Shown here: positions 1 through 9,377 of the stretch, one piece after another
How the letters are laid out: each line of letters begins with the position of its first letter
How positions within the stretch are numbered: the first letter of the stretch is position 1
NCBI RefSeq assembly: GCF_003130705.1
Contig: NZ_CP021354.1
Location: 5,890,001-5,954,000 of the forward strand
DNA from: Rhodococcus oxybenzonivorans
Lineage (GTDB): Bacteria > Actinomycetota > Actinomycetes > Mycobacteriales > Mycobacteriaceae
DNA: 64,000 nucleotides
Direction: 5' to 3'
Position numbers and translations under genes: made by a program
Notes under the pieces: generated by a model
What the model was told of the DNA's origin: nothing
The model's input: the letters and a program-made list of their open reading frames with translations, nothing else
Databases searched by the model: none

Positions 1-20
1 GATCCGAGTCACTGCGCAAA

Positions 21-48
21 GTGGATCGGCACCTCGCACAGCGGATCG
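21..48 (+). promoter_or_regulatory. Direct repeat upstream of pheA2, possible AraC-type site
   Basis: Two similar blocks, GTGGATCGGC at 21 and GCGGATCGAC at 41, lie on the same face 20 bp apart and about 75-100 bp before the pheA2 start. AraC-family activators usually bind direct repeats about two helical turns apart, and an AraC-type gene lies next to pheA1. The assignment is inference, because short ATCG-containing words are common in this GC-rich DNA. Confidence 0.25.
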
Positions 49-120
49 ACGCGCGGTGGACCTGGTCGTACCTTCGTGTTCACCGCACCAGCGCCCCGAC
101 ACGAAGGGAGGCTTCCGATC

Positions 121-681
121 ATGGAACAGCGCGAACTCCGGAACATTTTCGGACAGTTCGCCAGCGGAGTCACTGTCATCACGTGCAGCAACTCCGACGG
201 CGAACCGCACGGGGCCACCGTCACCGCCTTCACCGCCGTCTCCCTCGAGCCACGGCTGTGCCAGGTGACGCTGACCCGTAAGTCGAAGGCGTGCCGCTAC
301 CTCAGCAACGCGCCCTTCGCGGTGAACATCCTGGCCGCCGACCAGGTCGACACAGCACTGCATTTCGCCGGCCGGCCGCAGGAGCCGCAGCCGACATGGA
401 CGGACGGCCCCACCGCCCCCGTCCTCTGCGGCTCGGCCGCCACGCTGTCGTGCGTGCCGTGGGCCGAGTACGACGGCGGCGACCATCTCATCTTCATCGG
501 CGAGATCGTCGACGCGCAGACCACAGGAAAGGATCCGTTGCTGTTCTACCGCAGCACATTCCACGACCTCGGCACCCCGTCGGCTTCGGCCGCCTGGAAC
601 GGTTCCATGGACGACCCGCACAGTGGCTGGTTCGACGCCACCACCTCGTTCACCCCGTTCCATCTCCACACCGTCTCCTGA
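121..681 (+). CDS. pheA2: Flavin reductase component of two-component phenol hydroxylase
   Basis: This 186-residue protein belongs to the HpaC/PheA2 flavin reductase family. Such proteins use NADH to reduce free FAD or FMN and hand the reduced flavin to a partner oxygenase. The family pattern is visible in the N-terminal FASGVTVIT segment, followed by [15 protein letters not shown] and a 'FAVNIL' strand. The ATG at 121 is preceded by a strong AGGGAGG at about 105-111; the upstream in-frame ATG at 76 has no such site. The gene lies 28 bases before pheA1, so the two are almost certainly cotranscribed. Together they should convert phenol to catechol in the cytoplasm. Substrate is inferred from the similar Rhodococcus PheA1/PheA2 pairs and the adjacent AraC-type gene; 4-hydroxyphenylacetate or chlorophenols are alternatives. 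Confidence 0.85.
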   Translation: MEQRELRNIFGQFASGVTVITCSNSDGEPHGATVTAFTAVSLEPRLCQVTLTRKSKACRYLSNAPFAVNILAADQVDTALHFAGRPQEPQPTWTDGPTAPVLCGSAATLSCVPWAEYDGGDHLIFIGEIVDAQTTGKDPLLFYRSTFHDLGTPSASAAWNGSMDDPHSGWFDATTSFTPFHLHTVS

Positions 682-709
682 TTCCGATTCCCGAAGAAAG
701 GCCATCTCG

Positions 710-2326
710 ATGACCACCACCGAATCCGCCCCCGACACCGCCGTCGACCGCACCAAGGTCAACGTCGCCGCCGACAGCGAGGTGAATCGCACGAAGAACT
801 TCGCGTCGCGGCCCATGACCGGCGACGAGTACATCGAATCGTTGCGTGACGATCGCGAGATCTGGTTACACGGCGAGCGTGTCGAGGACGTCACCACCCA
901 CCCGGCGTTCCGGAACCCCATTCGCATGACTGCCCGTCTCTACGACTCGATGCACACCGGTGAGCACGTCGACAAGGTCACCACCCCCACCGACACCGGA
1001 AACGGCGGCGTCACCATGCCGTTCTTCAAGGCGCCGACCTCGTCCGACGACCTCCTGAAGGAGCGCGACGCCATCGCCACCTGGGCGCGGATGACGTACG
1101 GCTGGATGGGCCGGTCCCCCGACTACAAGGCGTCCTTCCTCGGAACCCTGCACGCGAACAAGGAGCTGTACTCGCCGTTCCAGGACAACGCCGAACGCTG
1201 GTACAAGGAGTCGCAGGAGAAGGTTCTCTACTGGAACCACGCCATCATCAATCCTCCTGTGGACCGGCAGCTGCCCCCGGACGAGGTCGGCGACGTGTTC
1301 ATGAAGGTGGAGAAGGAAACCGACGCGGGCCTGATCGTCTCCGGCGCCAAGGTCGTGGCCACAGGCTCGGCGATCACCAACTACAACTTCATCGCCCATT
1401 ACGGCCTGCCGATCAAGAAGAAGGAATTCGCGCTCATCTGCACGGTGCCGATGGACGCACCGGGCGTGAAGCTGATCTGCCGGTCCTCGTTCACCCAGAA
1501 CGCCGCGGTGATGGGCACCCCGTTCGACTACCCGCTGTCGAGCCGGATGGACGAGAACGACACCATCTTCATCTTCGACAAGGTCCTCGTGCCGTGGGAA
1601 AACGTTTTCATGTACGGCGACGTCGACAAGATCAACGGCTTCTTCCCGCAGTCGGGCTTCTTGCCCCGCTTCACTTTTCAGGGCTGTACCCGCCTCGCCG
1701 TGAAGCTCGACTTCATCGCCGGCATGCTGATGAAGGCACTCGACGCCACCGGAGCGGGCGGCTTCCGAGGCGTGCAGACCCGAGTCGGGGAAGTGATCGG
1801 CTGGCGAAACCTGTTCTGGTCCCTCACCGAATCGATGGCACGCAACCCGGAGCCCTGGATCGGCGACACCGTCATCCCCAAGCTCGAATACGGCCTCACC
1901 TACCGCATGTTCATGATCCAGGGCTACCCCCGCATCAAGGAGATCATCGAGCAGGATGTGGCATCCGGGCTGATCTACCTGCCGTCGTCGGCCGCCGACT
2001 TCAAGAGTCCCGACGTGCGTCCGTACCTCGACAAGTACGTTCGCGGCTCGGACGGCATGACCGCAGTCGACCGCGTGAAAATCATGAAGGCGCTGTGGGA
2101 TTCGATCGGCACCGAGTTCGGTGGCCGGCACGAACTCTACGAGCGGAATTACTCCGGCAACCACGAGAACGTCAAGGCGGAACTGCTTTTCGCCGCCGAG
2201 AACCGTGGTGACGTCGCCTCCATGAAGGGTCTGGCCGAGCAGTGCCTGGCCGAGTACGACCTCGACGGCTGGACGGTGCCGGACCTCATCGGCAACGACG
2301 ACGTCTCGTACTTCGGCAACAAGTAA
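710..2326 (+). CDS. pheA1: Oxygenase component of phenol / 4-hydroxyphenylacetate hydroxylase (HpaB family)
   Basis: This 538-residue protein has full-length HpaB/PheA1 features: an N-terminal '[14 protein letters not shown]' motif, a central '[18 protein letters not shown]' region and the C-terminal HpaB domain with '[11 protein letters not shown]'. The family binds reduced flavin supplied by a separate reductase and ortho-hydroxylates a phenol, giving catechol from phenol. The chosen start is the ATG at 710, behind GAAGAAAGG; an in-frame ATG at 623 would overlap pheA2 and add 29 residues of unlike composition. It follows pheA2 directly and converges on an AraC-type regulator, the arrangement expected of a pheA1/pheA2/pheR locus. 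Family is clear; phenol as natural substrate is inferred. Confidence 0.87.
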   Translation: MTTTESAPDTAVDRTKVNVAADSEVNRTKNFASRPMTGDEYIESLRDDREIWLHGERVEDVTTHPAFRNPIRMTARLYDSMHTGEHVDKVTTPTDTGNGGVTMPFFKAPTSSDDLLKERDAIATWARMTYGWMGRSPDYKASFLGTLHANKELYSPFQDNAERWYKESQEKVLYWNHAIINPPVDRQLPPDEVGDVFMKVEKETDAGLIVSGAKVVATGSAITNYNFIAHYGLPIKKKEFALICTVPMDAPGVKLICRSSFTQNAAVMGTPFDYPLSSRMDENDTIFIFDKVLVPWENVFMYGDVDKINGFFPQSGFLPRFTFQGCTRLAVKLDFIAGMLMKALDATGAGGFRGVQTRVGEVIGWRNLFWSLTESMARNPEPWIGDTVIPKLEYGLTYRMFMIQGYPRIKEIIEQDVASGLIYLPSSAADFKSPDVRPYLDKYVRGSDGMTAVDRVKIMKALWDSIGTEFGGRHELYERNYSGNHENVKAELLFAAENRGDVASMKGLAEQCLAEYDLDGWTVPDLIGNDDVSYFGNK

Positions 2327-2340
2327 CTACACACGCGCAA

Positions 2341-2373
2341 TCCCCGTCAGAAGCGCACGAGCTCTGACGGGGA
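2341..2373. terminator. Bidirectional hairpin between pheA1 and the AraC gene
   Basis: A perfect 10-bp inverted repeat, TCCCCGTCAG / CTGACGGGGA, surrounds a 13-base loop. It starts 15 bases after the pheA1 stop and overlaps the last codons of the converging AraC-type gene, so it could stop transcription from both sides. No clear T-run follows, as is common in actinobacteria. Confidence 0.6.
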
Positions 2374-3288
2374 TTTGCCGTACCTGCGACGATATGCCGC
2401 GGAGAACCGGCCGGCGTGGGTAAAACCCCACCGGGCAGCGATGTCGGACACCGTGACACCTGGCTCCCGTGCCCTCAGATCGGCGTCGGCGCGCGTCAGG
2501 CGGATGTCGAGGAGGCATTCGGACGGGCTGCGCCCGACGTACTCGCGAAACCCTTCCTGCAGCCGGCGAACGCTGGTGCCCGCCAGCTGGGCCATGTCTG
2601 CCGCCGTCCACGCGCGGGCCGGGTCGTCGTTCAGCCCGTCGAGTACGCGCTTGACGATGCGGGGACGCGGCGCCGTCCTGCGCACCTCCTGATCCGGTGT
2701 GACTGCCAGGACGAAGGCCGCGGTGATGGCGCCGGCGAGCTGCGGTCCCACTACCGGATTGGCGAGCAGGTCGGACGGTTCGCGCAGTTGCGCGGTCAGC
2801 GACCTCAACAGTCGGAACCAGCTGTTGCCCGAGGCGTCGGTGAGGTCGATCTGAGAGGGCAGCAGCAACTTCGAGCGCACATCGGTGCCCAGTATGCGAT
2901 CCGCTTCCCGTTCGAGGTATTCGCTGTCGAACTTGACGCCGAGCACCGAGCAATCCCCGCTCCACCGGCTGATCAGGGTGGGTTCGTTCGCCCGGAACAC
3001 CGTTGCCTGGCCGGGCCGTGACACCACGTCACCCACCGGGGAGCGCGACTCCAGGGAGCCGGAGAGCGGGATGTTGACCTCGTACGCGCCCGGGTAGTCG
3101 CAGGCGATCGACACGTCCGCACCCCAGCCCAGTCTTCCGAGGGTGACCGACCCGAAATCGACGGTACGCATCGAGAGTTTCAGGGAGCCGTCCGGAGACA
3201 GGTCCGTCAACGTGTGCGGGAAGTACGCACCGGCCACCGCCCTCGACGCCGCGTCCCAGTCATGAGTCTCGGTAACCGTCGATGCCAT
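2347..3288 (-). CDS. AraC-family transcriptional regulator (PheR-type)
   Basis: This 313-residue protein has an N-terminal AraC-type ligand-binding region (residues about 40-200, with 'AYEVNIPLSGSLE' and 'SRPGQATVFRANEP') and a C-terminal pair of helix-turn-helix motifs (about 210-313), ending in the typical 'VSDIAARWGFTHAGRFSAAYRRRYGKSP' stretch, here cited only in part by family: 'DIAARWGF' and 'FSAAYRRRYG'. Such proteins activate catabolic operons when an aromatic inducer binds. It converges with pheA1 and diverges from gcoA, with 211 bases before gcoA. It is therefore a candidate activator of pheA2A1, gcoAB, or both. The inducer cannot be read from the sequence. Confidence 0.85.
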   Translation of the reverse strand: MASTVTETHDWDAASRAVAGAYFPHTLTDLSPDGSLKLSMRTVDFGSVTLGRLGWGADVSIACDYPGAYEVNIPLSGSLESRSPVGDVVSRPGQATVFRANEPTLISRWSGDCSVLGVKFDSEYLEREADRILGTDVRSKLLLPSQIDLTDASGNSWFRLLRSLTAQLREPSDLLANPVVGPQLAGAITAAFVLAVTPDQEVRRTAPRPRIVKRVLDGLNDDPARAWTAADMAQLAGTSVRRLQEGFREYVGRSPSECLLDIRLTRADADLRAREPGVTVSDIAARWGFTHAGRFSAAYRRRYGKSPSELVRF

Positions 3289-3392
3289 CGCCTACACCTG
3301 CCTCGTCCACATGTCGTTCCGACCTCCATTGAAGCTGTGTCGTCCCGCTGAGTCGAGGATAACTGAGATACCAATCACAACTAGTCGCGCAC

Positions 3393-3423
3393 ATCGTCCA
3401 GCCGTCGCGCGAATCGGCTAGAC
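3393..3423 (+). promoter_or_regulatory. Candidate operator in the gcoA upstream region
   Basis: An imperfect inverted repeat GTCCAGCCG (3396-3404) / CGGCTAGAC (3415-3423) lies about 77 bases before the gcoA start, between the divergent AraC-type gene and gcoA. The same segment contains two ATCG words 20 bp apart, as does the pheA2 upstream region. A regulator site is plausible but unproven. Confidence 0.3.
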
Positions 3424-3499
3424 GCGCCCGAGAGCCGGCACCTACATTCTCCTTCACCCGCCGTTGCAGCGAAAGTTGTTACCGAACAAGGAGAATCCC

Positions 3500-4711
3500 A
3501 TGACTGCGACCCTTTCCTGGATCGACGAGATCACCATGACGGAACTCGAACGCAACCCTTACCCCGTGTACGAGCGTTTGCGCGCCGAGGCTCCACTGGC
3601 GTACCTCCCGGTCCTCGGCTCCTACGTGGCGACCACTGCGGAGCTGTGCCGAGCCATCGCCACCAGCCCCGACTTCGAGGGAATCATCACCAAGGCCGGC
3701 GGCCGCACGTTCGGCCACCCCGCGGTGATCGGGGTCAACGGCGATATCCACCGCGACCTCCGCTCGATGGTCGACCCCGCTCTGCAGCCGTCGGAGGTGG
3801 ACCGCTGGGTCGATTCACTCGTCCGCCCCATTGCCCGGCGTTACGTGGAGCAGTTCGAGAACGACGGCAAGGCCGACCTGGTGTCGCAGTACTGCGAGCC
3901 GGTGAGCGTGCGAGCCCTCGGCGACCTGCTCGGCCTGAACGACGTCAGCTCGGACACGCTACGCGACTGGTTCCGCCGGCTGTCGAACTCCTTCACGAAT
4001 GCCGGCGTGGACGAGAACGGTGAGTTCACCAATCCGGAGGGCTTCATCCAGGGCGATGACGCGAAGGCCGAGATCCGGGCCATCGTGGACCCCCTGATCG
4101 ACAACTGGATCGTCAATCCCGATGACAGCGCCATCTCCCACTGGCTGCACGACGGGATGCCCGAGGGACAGGTACGGGAGCGGGACTACATCTATCCCAC
4201 GCTCTTCGTCTTCCTGCTCGGCGCGATGCAGGAACCCGGGCACGCAATGGCGTCGACCCTCGTCGGCCTCTTCAGCCGTCCGGAGCAGCTCGAGGCGGTG
4301 ATCGACGAACCCGCGTTGATTCCGCGCGCCATCTCCGAGGGCATGCGCTGGACTTCCCCGATCTGGTCGGCGACCGCCCGCATCAGCACGAAGGACGTCA
4401 CAGTCGGCGACGTCTTCCTGCACGAGGGTTCGGTCGTCCTGATGTCCTATGGCTCGGCCAACCACGACGCCGAGGTCTATGACGCTCCGACGGAGTACGA
4501 CATGACCCGCCCACCGCTGCCCCATCTGGCGTTCGGCGCCGGACAGCACGCCTGCGCCGGTATCTACTTCGCCAATCACGTGTGCCGCATCGGGCTCGAA
4601 GAGCTTTTCGAGGCGATCCCCAACCTCGAACGGGACACCGGCGCCGACGTCGAATTCTGGGGCTGGGGTTTCCGCGGCCCGACAGCACTGCACACCACTT
4701 GGGAGGTATGA
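3500..4711 (+). CDS. gcoA: Guaiacol O-demethylase cytochrome P450 (CYP255A)
   Basis: This 403-residue P450 closely matches the remembered GcoA sequence of Amycolatopsis along its whole length. GcoA O-demethylates guaiacol to catechol and formaldehyde and accepts related 2-alkoxyphenols. The heme-thiolate Cys is C352 in '[10 protein letters not shown]'. The three active-site phenylalanines described in GcoA are present with a constant shift of four residues (F71, F165, F391). The I-helix reads '[12 protein letters not shown]' and lacks the usual Thr. The ATG at 3500 follows AAGGAGA at 3488-3494; an upstream ATG at 3464 is less likely. The stop overlaps the region of the gcoB start, so the pair is translationally linked. 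Catechol made here joins that from the flanking phenol and benzoate genes. Confidence 0.95.
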   Translation: MTATLSWIDEITMTELERNPYPVYERLRAEAPLAYLPVLGSYVATTAELCRAIATSPDFEGIITKAGGRTFGHPAVIGVNGDIHRDLRSMVDPALQPSEVDRWVDSLVRPIARRYVEQFENDGKADLVSQYCEPVSVRALGDLLGLNDVSSDTLRDWFRRLSNSFTNAGVDENGEFTNPEGFIQGDDAKAEIRAIVDPLIDNWIVNPDDSAISHWLHDGMPEGQVRERDYIYPTLFVFLLGAMQEPGHAMASTLVGLFSRPEQLEAVIDEPALIPRAISEGMRWTSPIWSATARISTKDVTVGDVFLHEGSVVLMSYGSANHDAEVYDAPTEYDMTRPPLPHLAFGAGQHACAGIYFANHVCRIGLEELFEAIPNLERDTGADVEFWGWGFRGPTALHTTWEV

Positions 4712-4713
4712 CC

Positions 4714-5721
4714 ATGACCCGCACCGAGACACACACCGTGTCCGTCGGCACCGACACAGTCCAGTGCGGTCCCGATCAAGCCATCCTCGACGCCTTTCTC
4801 CGCGGCGGCGTCTGGATGCCCAATTCGTGCAACCAGGGCACCTGCGGGACCTGCAAACTGCGGGTCGTGTCGGGTTCGGTGGATCATCGGAGATCTCCCG
4901 ACAGCACACTGAGTGCGGCCGAGCGTGACGCCGGGTTCGCGCTGGCCTGCCAGGCTGCTCCCTGCGGTGACACGGTGGTGGAGCGGCTGGACTCGGCACC
5001 CGCGGCGACCGTTCATGCCCTGCGGGACCTGGTGGGCACGGTCAGCGGCATCGAGAACATCGCCCGCGACACCCGGCGCTTACTCGTCACTCTCGACAGT
5101 CCGCTCGAGTTCTCGGCAGGGCAGTATGTGGAGTTACGGGTGCCGGGCTCAGATCAGGGGCGCCAGTACTCGATGGCGAACTCCCCCAGTGAGTCGAAAG
5201 TGCTCGAATTCCACATTCGCCGCCAACCCGGCGGGCTGGCCACCGACAACTGGATCTTCGGACCGTTGAGTGTGGGTGATCGCGTCGACATGGTGGGTCC
5301 GCTCGGTGACTTCTGCCTCGACACCGACGACGACGGGCCGATGATCCTGCTCGGCGGCGGAACTGGGCTCGCGCCGCTCAAATCGATAGCAGCCCAAGCG
5401 CTCAGGGCTACACCCGACCGCACGGTTCATCTGTATCACGGCGTGCGCGAGGAAGCCGACCTCTACGACGTGGACCTGTTCCAGGAGTGGGAACGCGCGC
5501 ACCCCGGATTCCGCTACCGGCCATGCCTGAGCGACCAGACGTGGCCTGGGCGGACCGGCTACGTCACCGACGCATTCGTCGACGATTTCGACAGCTGTCG
5601 CGGCTATTCCGGTTACCTGTGCGGGCCACCCGCCATGGTCGACGCCGGCGTCAAGGCGTTCAAGCGCCGTCGTATGGCTCCGCGGCGGATCTTCCGTGAG
5701 AAGTTCACCCCGGCCGTCTGA
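4714..5721 (+). CDS. gcoB: Fused ferredoxin / FAD / NADH reductase partner of GcoA
   Basis: This 335-residue single-chain reductase contains, in order, a plant-type [2Fe-2S] ferredoxin domain (C39, C44, C47, C79), an FAD-binding barrel ('RQYSMAN', about 150-156) and an NAD(P)H domain ('GGGTGLAP', about 214-221; 'YLCGPPAMV'). It passes electrons from NADH to GcoA, as in the two-component GcoAB system. The C-terminal block 'GVKAFKRRRM...REKFTP' matches GcoB. GGGAGG at 4701-4706 is spaced 7 bases from the ATG at 4714, which I chose over the ATG at 4708 that overlaps the gcoA stop. Length agrees with known GcoB (about 334 residues). Confidence 0.93.
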   Translation: MTRTETHTVSVGTDTVQCGPDQAILDAFLRGGVWMPNSCNQGTCGTCKLRVVSGSVDHRRSPDSTLSAAERDAGFALACQAAPCGDTVVERLDSAPAATVHALRDLVGTVSGIENIARDTRRLLVTLDSPLEFSAGQYVELRVPGSDQGRQYSMANSPSESKVLEFHIRRQPGGLATDNWIFGPLSVGDRVDMVGPLGDFCLDTDDDGPMILLGGGTGLAPLKSIAAQALRATPDRTVHLYHGVREEADLYDVDLFQEWERAHPGFRYRPCLSDQTWPGRTGYVTDAFVDDFDSCRGYSGYLCGPPAMVDAGVKAFKRRRMAPRRIFREKFTPAV

Positions 5722-5726
5722 ACGTC

Positions 5727-5759
5727 GCGCACACCGGGGTCGCCGGCCCCGGTGTGCGC
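5727..5759 (+). terminator. Hairpin terminator after gcoAB
   Basis: A perfect 13-bp inverted repeat, GCGCACACCGGGG / CCCCGGTGTGCGC, with a 7-base loop begins 5 bases after the gcoB stop. It has no T-tract but is very stable and separates gcoAB from the benA promoter region. Confidence 0.75.
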
Positions 5760-5773
5760 ATCGTGAACATGTC

Positions 5774-5799
5774 CTAGGCAGTACTCGGTAAATGCCTAG
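5774..5799 (+). promoter_or_regulatory. Candidate BenR operator upstream of benA
   Basis: A perfect inverted repeat CTAGGCA (5774-5780) / TGCCTAG (5793-5799) with a 12-base spacer lies between the gcoB terminator and benA, about 94 bases before the benA start. Its position suits an activator site. LuxR-type BenR controls the homologous operon in Corynebacterium, and a BenR-like gene lies downstream here. Binding is inferred. Confidence 0.4.
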
Positions 5800-5892
5800 T
5801 GTGATGCAGCGCACAGGCTGCAAGAGTGGAATCCATTGCCGGACCCGGGCGCCCTCGCAGGGCGCAAGCCCCCGGAGATCTTGGAGGATCCC

Positions 5893-7275
5893 ATGACTGA
5901 AACCCTGTACACAGCGCCGTCCGACGACGTGCGCGCCAAGCTGGCCGACGCACTGATCGAAGACCCGGAAACCGGACGCTATCAGGTGCGACGCAGCGTA
6001 TTCACCGACGAGGATCTGTTCGAACTCGAGATGAAGCACATCTTCGAGGGCAACTGGATCTACCTGGCCCACGAGAGCCAGATCCCGAACGTCGGCGACT
6101 ACTTCACCACGTACATGGGCCGTCAGCCGATCGTCATCTCCCGGAACAAGGAGGGCGAACTCAACGCCCTGGTGAACGCGTGCAGCCACCGCGGCGCCAT
6201 GCTCTGCCGGCGGAAGACGGACAACCGGACCACCTTCACCTGCCCGTTCCACGGCTGGACGTTCAACAACTCCGGCAAGCTCCTCAAGGTCAAGGACCCG
6301 CGTGAGGCCGGCTACCCGGAACAGTTCAACAAGGACGGTTCCCACGACCTCACCAAGGTCGCGCGGTTCGAGAACTACCGCGGATTCCTGTTCGGCAGCC
6401 TGAACCCCGATGTCCCGCCGCTCGAGGAACACCTCGGTGACACCACGAAGATCATCGACATGATCGTCGACCAGTCACCCGAGGGACTCGAGGTGCTGCG
6501 CGGTGCATCCACCTACACCTACGACGGCAACTGGAAGCTGCAGACCGAGAACGGCGCCGACGGCTACCACGTGTCCGCCACCCACTGGAACTACGCCGCG
6601 ACCACGTCGCGCCGGGAGTCGGGCGAATCCACCAACGCCACCAAGGCGATGGACGCCGGCAAGTGGTCGAAGCAGCAGGGCGGGTATTACTCGTTCGACA
6701 ACGGTCACCTGCTGCTGTGGACCAAGTGGGCAGACCCCGCCAACCGCCCCCTCAACGAGCGTCGCGACGAACTCGTCGCCGAGTACGGCGAGGACCGCGC
6801 CGACTGGATGATCGGGGTGTCCCGCAACCTGTGCCTGTACCCGAACGTGTATCTGATGGACCAGTTCGGTTCGCAGATCCGGCATTTCCGTCCCATCTCC
6901 GTCGACAAGACCGAGGTCACCATCTACTGCATCGCCCCCAAGGGTGAGAGCCGGGCGGCACGTGCAGCCCGCATCCGCCAGTACGAAGACTTTTTCAACG
7001 CCACCGGCATGGCCACCCCGGATGATCTCGAGGAGTTCCGCTCCTGCCAGAAGACGTACCAGGCCGGCGCCGCACCGTTCAACGACCTCAGCCGCGGTGT
7101 CACCCACCAACTCCGGGGCCCCGACGAGGATGCGAAGAAGGTTGGTATCAACCCCATCTCCAGCGGTGTGAAGACCGAGGACGAGGGCCTCTACCCGATC
7201 CAGCACGGCTACTGGGTGCAGGCGCTCACCAAGGCGCTCGACGCCGACGCTGCCGCTGCTGCGAACAACCGCTGA
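5893..7275 (+). CDS. benA: Benzoate 1,2-dioxygenase, large (alpha) subunit
   Basis: This 460-residue ring-hydroxylating dioxygenase alpha subunit contains a Rieske [2Fe-2S] motif (C97-x-H99 and C117-x2-H120) and the mononuclear iron site with H226 and H231 in '[12 protein letters not shown]'. With BenB it adds O2 to benzoate to give the cis-dihydrodiol, using electrons from BenC. The ATG at 5893 follows TTGGAGG; an upstream in-frame ATG at 5836 lies in the leader. It opens the benABCDK operon, with 14 bases to benB. The order and the BenC/BenD partners distinguish it from toluate or anthranilate enzymes, although a toluate side activity is possible. Confidence 0.95.
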   Translation: MTETLYTAPSDDVRAKLADALIEDPETGRYQVRRSVFTDEDLFELEMKHIFEGNWIYLAHESQIPNVGDYFTTYMGRQPIVISRNKEGELNALVNACSHRGAMLCRRKTDNRTTFTCPFHGWTFNNSGKLLKVKDPREAGYPEQFNKDGSHDLTKVARFENYRGFLFGSLNPDVPPLEEHLGDTTKIIDMIVDQSPEGLEVLRGASTYTYDGNWKLQTENGADGYHVSATHWNYAATTSRRESGESTNATKAMDAGKWSKQQGGYYSFDNGHLLLWTKWADPANRPLNERRDELVAEYGEDRADWMIGVSRNLCLYPNVYLMDQFGSQIRHFRPISVDKTEVTIYCIAPKGESRAARAARIRQYEDFFNATGMATPDDLEEFRSCQKTYQAGAAPFNDLSRGVTHQLRGPDEDAKKVGINPISSGVKTEDEGLYPIQHGYWVQALTKALDADAAAAANNR

Positions 7276-7289
7276 GGGAGAAAAGTTTC

Positions 7290-7799
7290 ATGACTGCAGT
7301 AGCCGAAAACACCGTCACCCAGCACGATATCGAGCAGTTCCTCTACCGTGAGGCCCGCCACCTCGACGACCGTGAATTCGAGAAGTGGATCGAGTGTTAT
7401 CACCCCGACTCCGAGTTCTGGATGCCGGCATGGGCCGACGACGGTGAACTGACCACCGACCCGATGACCGAAATCTCCCTGATCTACTACGCCAACCGCG
7501 GCGGCATCGAGGATCGGGTGTTCCGCATCAAGACGGACAGGTCGAGCGCGACGAGCCTGCCGGAACCGCGTACCGGTCACAATATTTCGAACGTCGAGGT
7601 GACCGAGCGTCGCGGCGAGGTCGTGGACGTCCGGTTCAACTGGTTCACGCTCTACTTCCGCTACAACACGGTCGACACGTACTTCGGGAATTCGTTCTAC
7701 ACCATCGACTTCTCCGGTGAGCAGCCGCTGATCCTGAAGAAGAAGGTCGTGCTCAAGAACGACTACATCCACCACGTGGTCGACATCTATCACATCTGA
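7290..7799 (+). CDS. benB: Benzoate 1,2-dioxygenase, small (beta) subunit
   Basis: This 169-residue protein is a typical ring-hydroxylating dioxygenase beta subunit of the NTF2-like/SnoaL fold. It shows 'FLYREARHLDDREFEKWIEC' near the N-terminus, a 'RVFRIKTDRSS' segment and a basic 'LKKKVVLKND' C-terminal strand. It has no redox centre and assembles with BenA into an alpha3beta3 hexamer. It begins 14 bases after benA with a GAGGGAGAAA ribosome-binding site and is followed after 36 bases by benC. Confidence 0.94.
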   Translation: MTAVAENTVTQHDIEQFLYREARHLDDREFEKWIECYHPDSEFWMPAWADDGELTTDPMTEISLIYYANRGGIEDRVFRIKTDRSSATSLPEPRTGHNISNVEVTERRGEVVDVRFNWFTLYFRYNTVDTYFGNSFYTIDFSGEQPLILKKKVVLKNDYIHHVVDIYHI

Positions 7800-7835
7800 C
7801 CTTCTTCCCCATTCTTCGCGAATCGAGCTGTTTTC

Positions 7836-9377
7836 ATGACTTTCCAAGTTGCACTGAGTTTCGAGGACGGGATCACCCGCTTCATCAAGTGTGACGGCGA
7901 CGAGACGGTCGCCGACGCGTCCTACCGCGCGCGCATCAACATCCCCCTCGACTGTCGAGACGGTGCGTGCGGCACCTGCAAGTCGCTCTGCGAATCCGGC
8001 ACGTATGACGGCGGCGACTACATCGAGGAAGCGCTCACCGACGACGAGGCGGAGCAGGGCTACTGCCTTCCGTGCCAGATGATGCCGGAAAGCAATCTGG
8101 TGCTGCGGATTCCGACGACCTCCGACGTCGCCAAGACCGCCACCGGTACGTTCTCGTCGACGATCACGGCGATCCGCAGGTTCTCCGACACCACCATCGG
8201 GTTCACGATCGAGATCGCGAACCGCGAAGATCTGGTGTTCCTCCCCGGGCAGTACGTCAACATCACCGTGCCCGGGACGGAGGCGACGCGCTCGTACTCG
8301 TTCAGCACCGGGCCCACGTCCGAGGAACTGTCGTTTCTGGTCAAGATCACCGACGGCGGCCTGATGTCGGAATACCTGCGCGACCGCGCACAGATCGGCG
8401 ACACGCTGGAGTTCACCGGCCCGATGGGAAGCTTCTTCCTCCGCGAGCAGAAGCGTCGCGCTCTGTTACTCGCCGGCGGCACCGGGCTGGCCCCGCTGCT
8501 GTCGATCCTCGACACGATGCGCACCGACGCCGCCGACCACCCCGTGCACCTGGTCTACGGAGTCTCGTCCGACGCAGATCTGGTGGAGCTGGACAAGCTC
8601 GAGGCATACACGAAGTCGCTGCCGCAGTTCACATTCGATTACTGCGTATCGGATCCGGCGAGCAGCGCGCCGAACAAGGGGTACGTCACCGGACTGTTCG
8701 AGCCGGCGCATCTGAACGACGGTGACGTCGACGTGTACCTGTGCGGGCCGCCGCCAATGGTCGAAGCCGTCCGCGACCACCTGAAGTCGGAGGGGATCAC
8801 GCCGGCAAACTTCTACTTCGAGAAGTTCAACACTGCGGCGACGCCCCACAGATCCGAGACACCCGCACCGCGACCGGCCGAAACGCCCGAATCCGCTGTG
8901 CCCGAGTACGAGATCGGCGAGGAACACCAGCCGCTGTCCGAGTCGGATGCGCAGTTCGACGCCCGCATGGCACTCGAGCTCGGCGCGCTCGAACTCACCA
9001 TCGGCAGACTGACTCCGGAACAGCTGGGCGAGTACCGCATCCTCGCCGAAGCGTCCGGCGCCTCGATCGACCGGGACCACTTCACCGACGCGGACGCATT
9101 CACCGACGCCAACTTCCGGTTCCACGAGTTCCTCTTCCGCTGCACCGGCAACGAGGTGCTGCTCGAGGCGTACAACCGGCTCGAGGTCACCCAGCTGATG
9201 CGCAAGGTCCTCCGGAACTCCGGCTGGGTCGACGAGCACATCCCGCAAGAGCATCTCGACATCGTCGCCGCATTCGACAAGGGCGACCGCGACTCCGCAC
9301 GGAAACTGATCGTCGCGCACAGCGCACACGCGAAGACCACCATGTGCCGCGCCATCGAGAACAGCACAGTCGCATGA
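7836..9377 (+). CDS. benC: Benzoate dioxygenase reductase with C-terminal FCD domain
   Basis: This 513-residue protein is longer than proteobacterial BenC (about 340 residues). Residues 1-95 form a [2Fe-2S] ferredoxin domain (C40, C45, C48, C80). Residues about 105-335 form the FAD and NADH domains ('RSYSFSTGP', 'LAGGTGLAPL', 'YLCGPPPMVE'), which pass electrons from NADH to BenAB. After a Pro-rich linker (about 335-365), residues 370-510 look like an FCD domain, the ligand-binding half of GntR/FadR regulators. Its metal-binding pattern is D424, H430, H473 and H495/H498. The reading frame is continuous. The stop overlaps the benD ATG by ATGA. The FCD role is unknown; sensing benzoate or another acid, or a structural role, are possible. 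Confidence 0.93.
   Translation: MTFQVALSFEDGITRFIKCDGDETVADASYRARINIPLDCRDGACGTCKSLCESGTYDGGDYIEEALTDDEAEQGYCLPCQMMPESNLVLRIPTTSDVAKTATGTFSSTITAIRRFSDTTIGFTIEIANREDLVFLPGQYVNITVPGTEATRSYSFSTGPTSEELSFLVKITDGGLMSEYLRDRAQIGDTLEFTGPMGSFFLREQKRRALLLAGGTGLAPLLSILDTMRTDAADHPVHLVYGVSSDADLVELDKLEAYTKSLPQFTFDYCVSDPASSAPNKGYVTGLFEPAHLNDGDVDVYLCGPPPMVEAVRDHLKSEGITPANFYFEKFNTAATPHRSETPAPRPAETPESAVPEYEIGEEHQPLSESDAQFDARMALELGALELTIGRLTPEQLGEYRILAEASGASIDRDHFTDADAFTDANFRFHEFLFRCTGNEVLLEAYNRLEVTQLMRKVLRNSGWVDEHIPQEHLDIVAAFDKGDRDSARKLIVAHSAHAKTTMCRAIENSTVA

Noticed and set aside
866..2164. 432-codon open frame opposite pheA1
   Set aside because: It has no family-like motif and mirrors the codon structure of pheA1; long antisense frames are usual in GC-rich DNA.
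4708..4713. gcoB start at the ATG overlapping the gcoA stop
   Set aside because: The GGGAGG is only one base from this ATG but 7 bases from ATG 4714, which also gives the known GcoB length.
8943..9377. FCD part of BenC as a separate regulator gene
   Set aside because: The frame is continuous through a Pro-rich linker, with no stop, start or ribosome-binding site between the parts.
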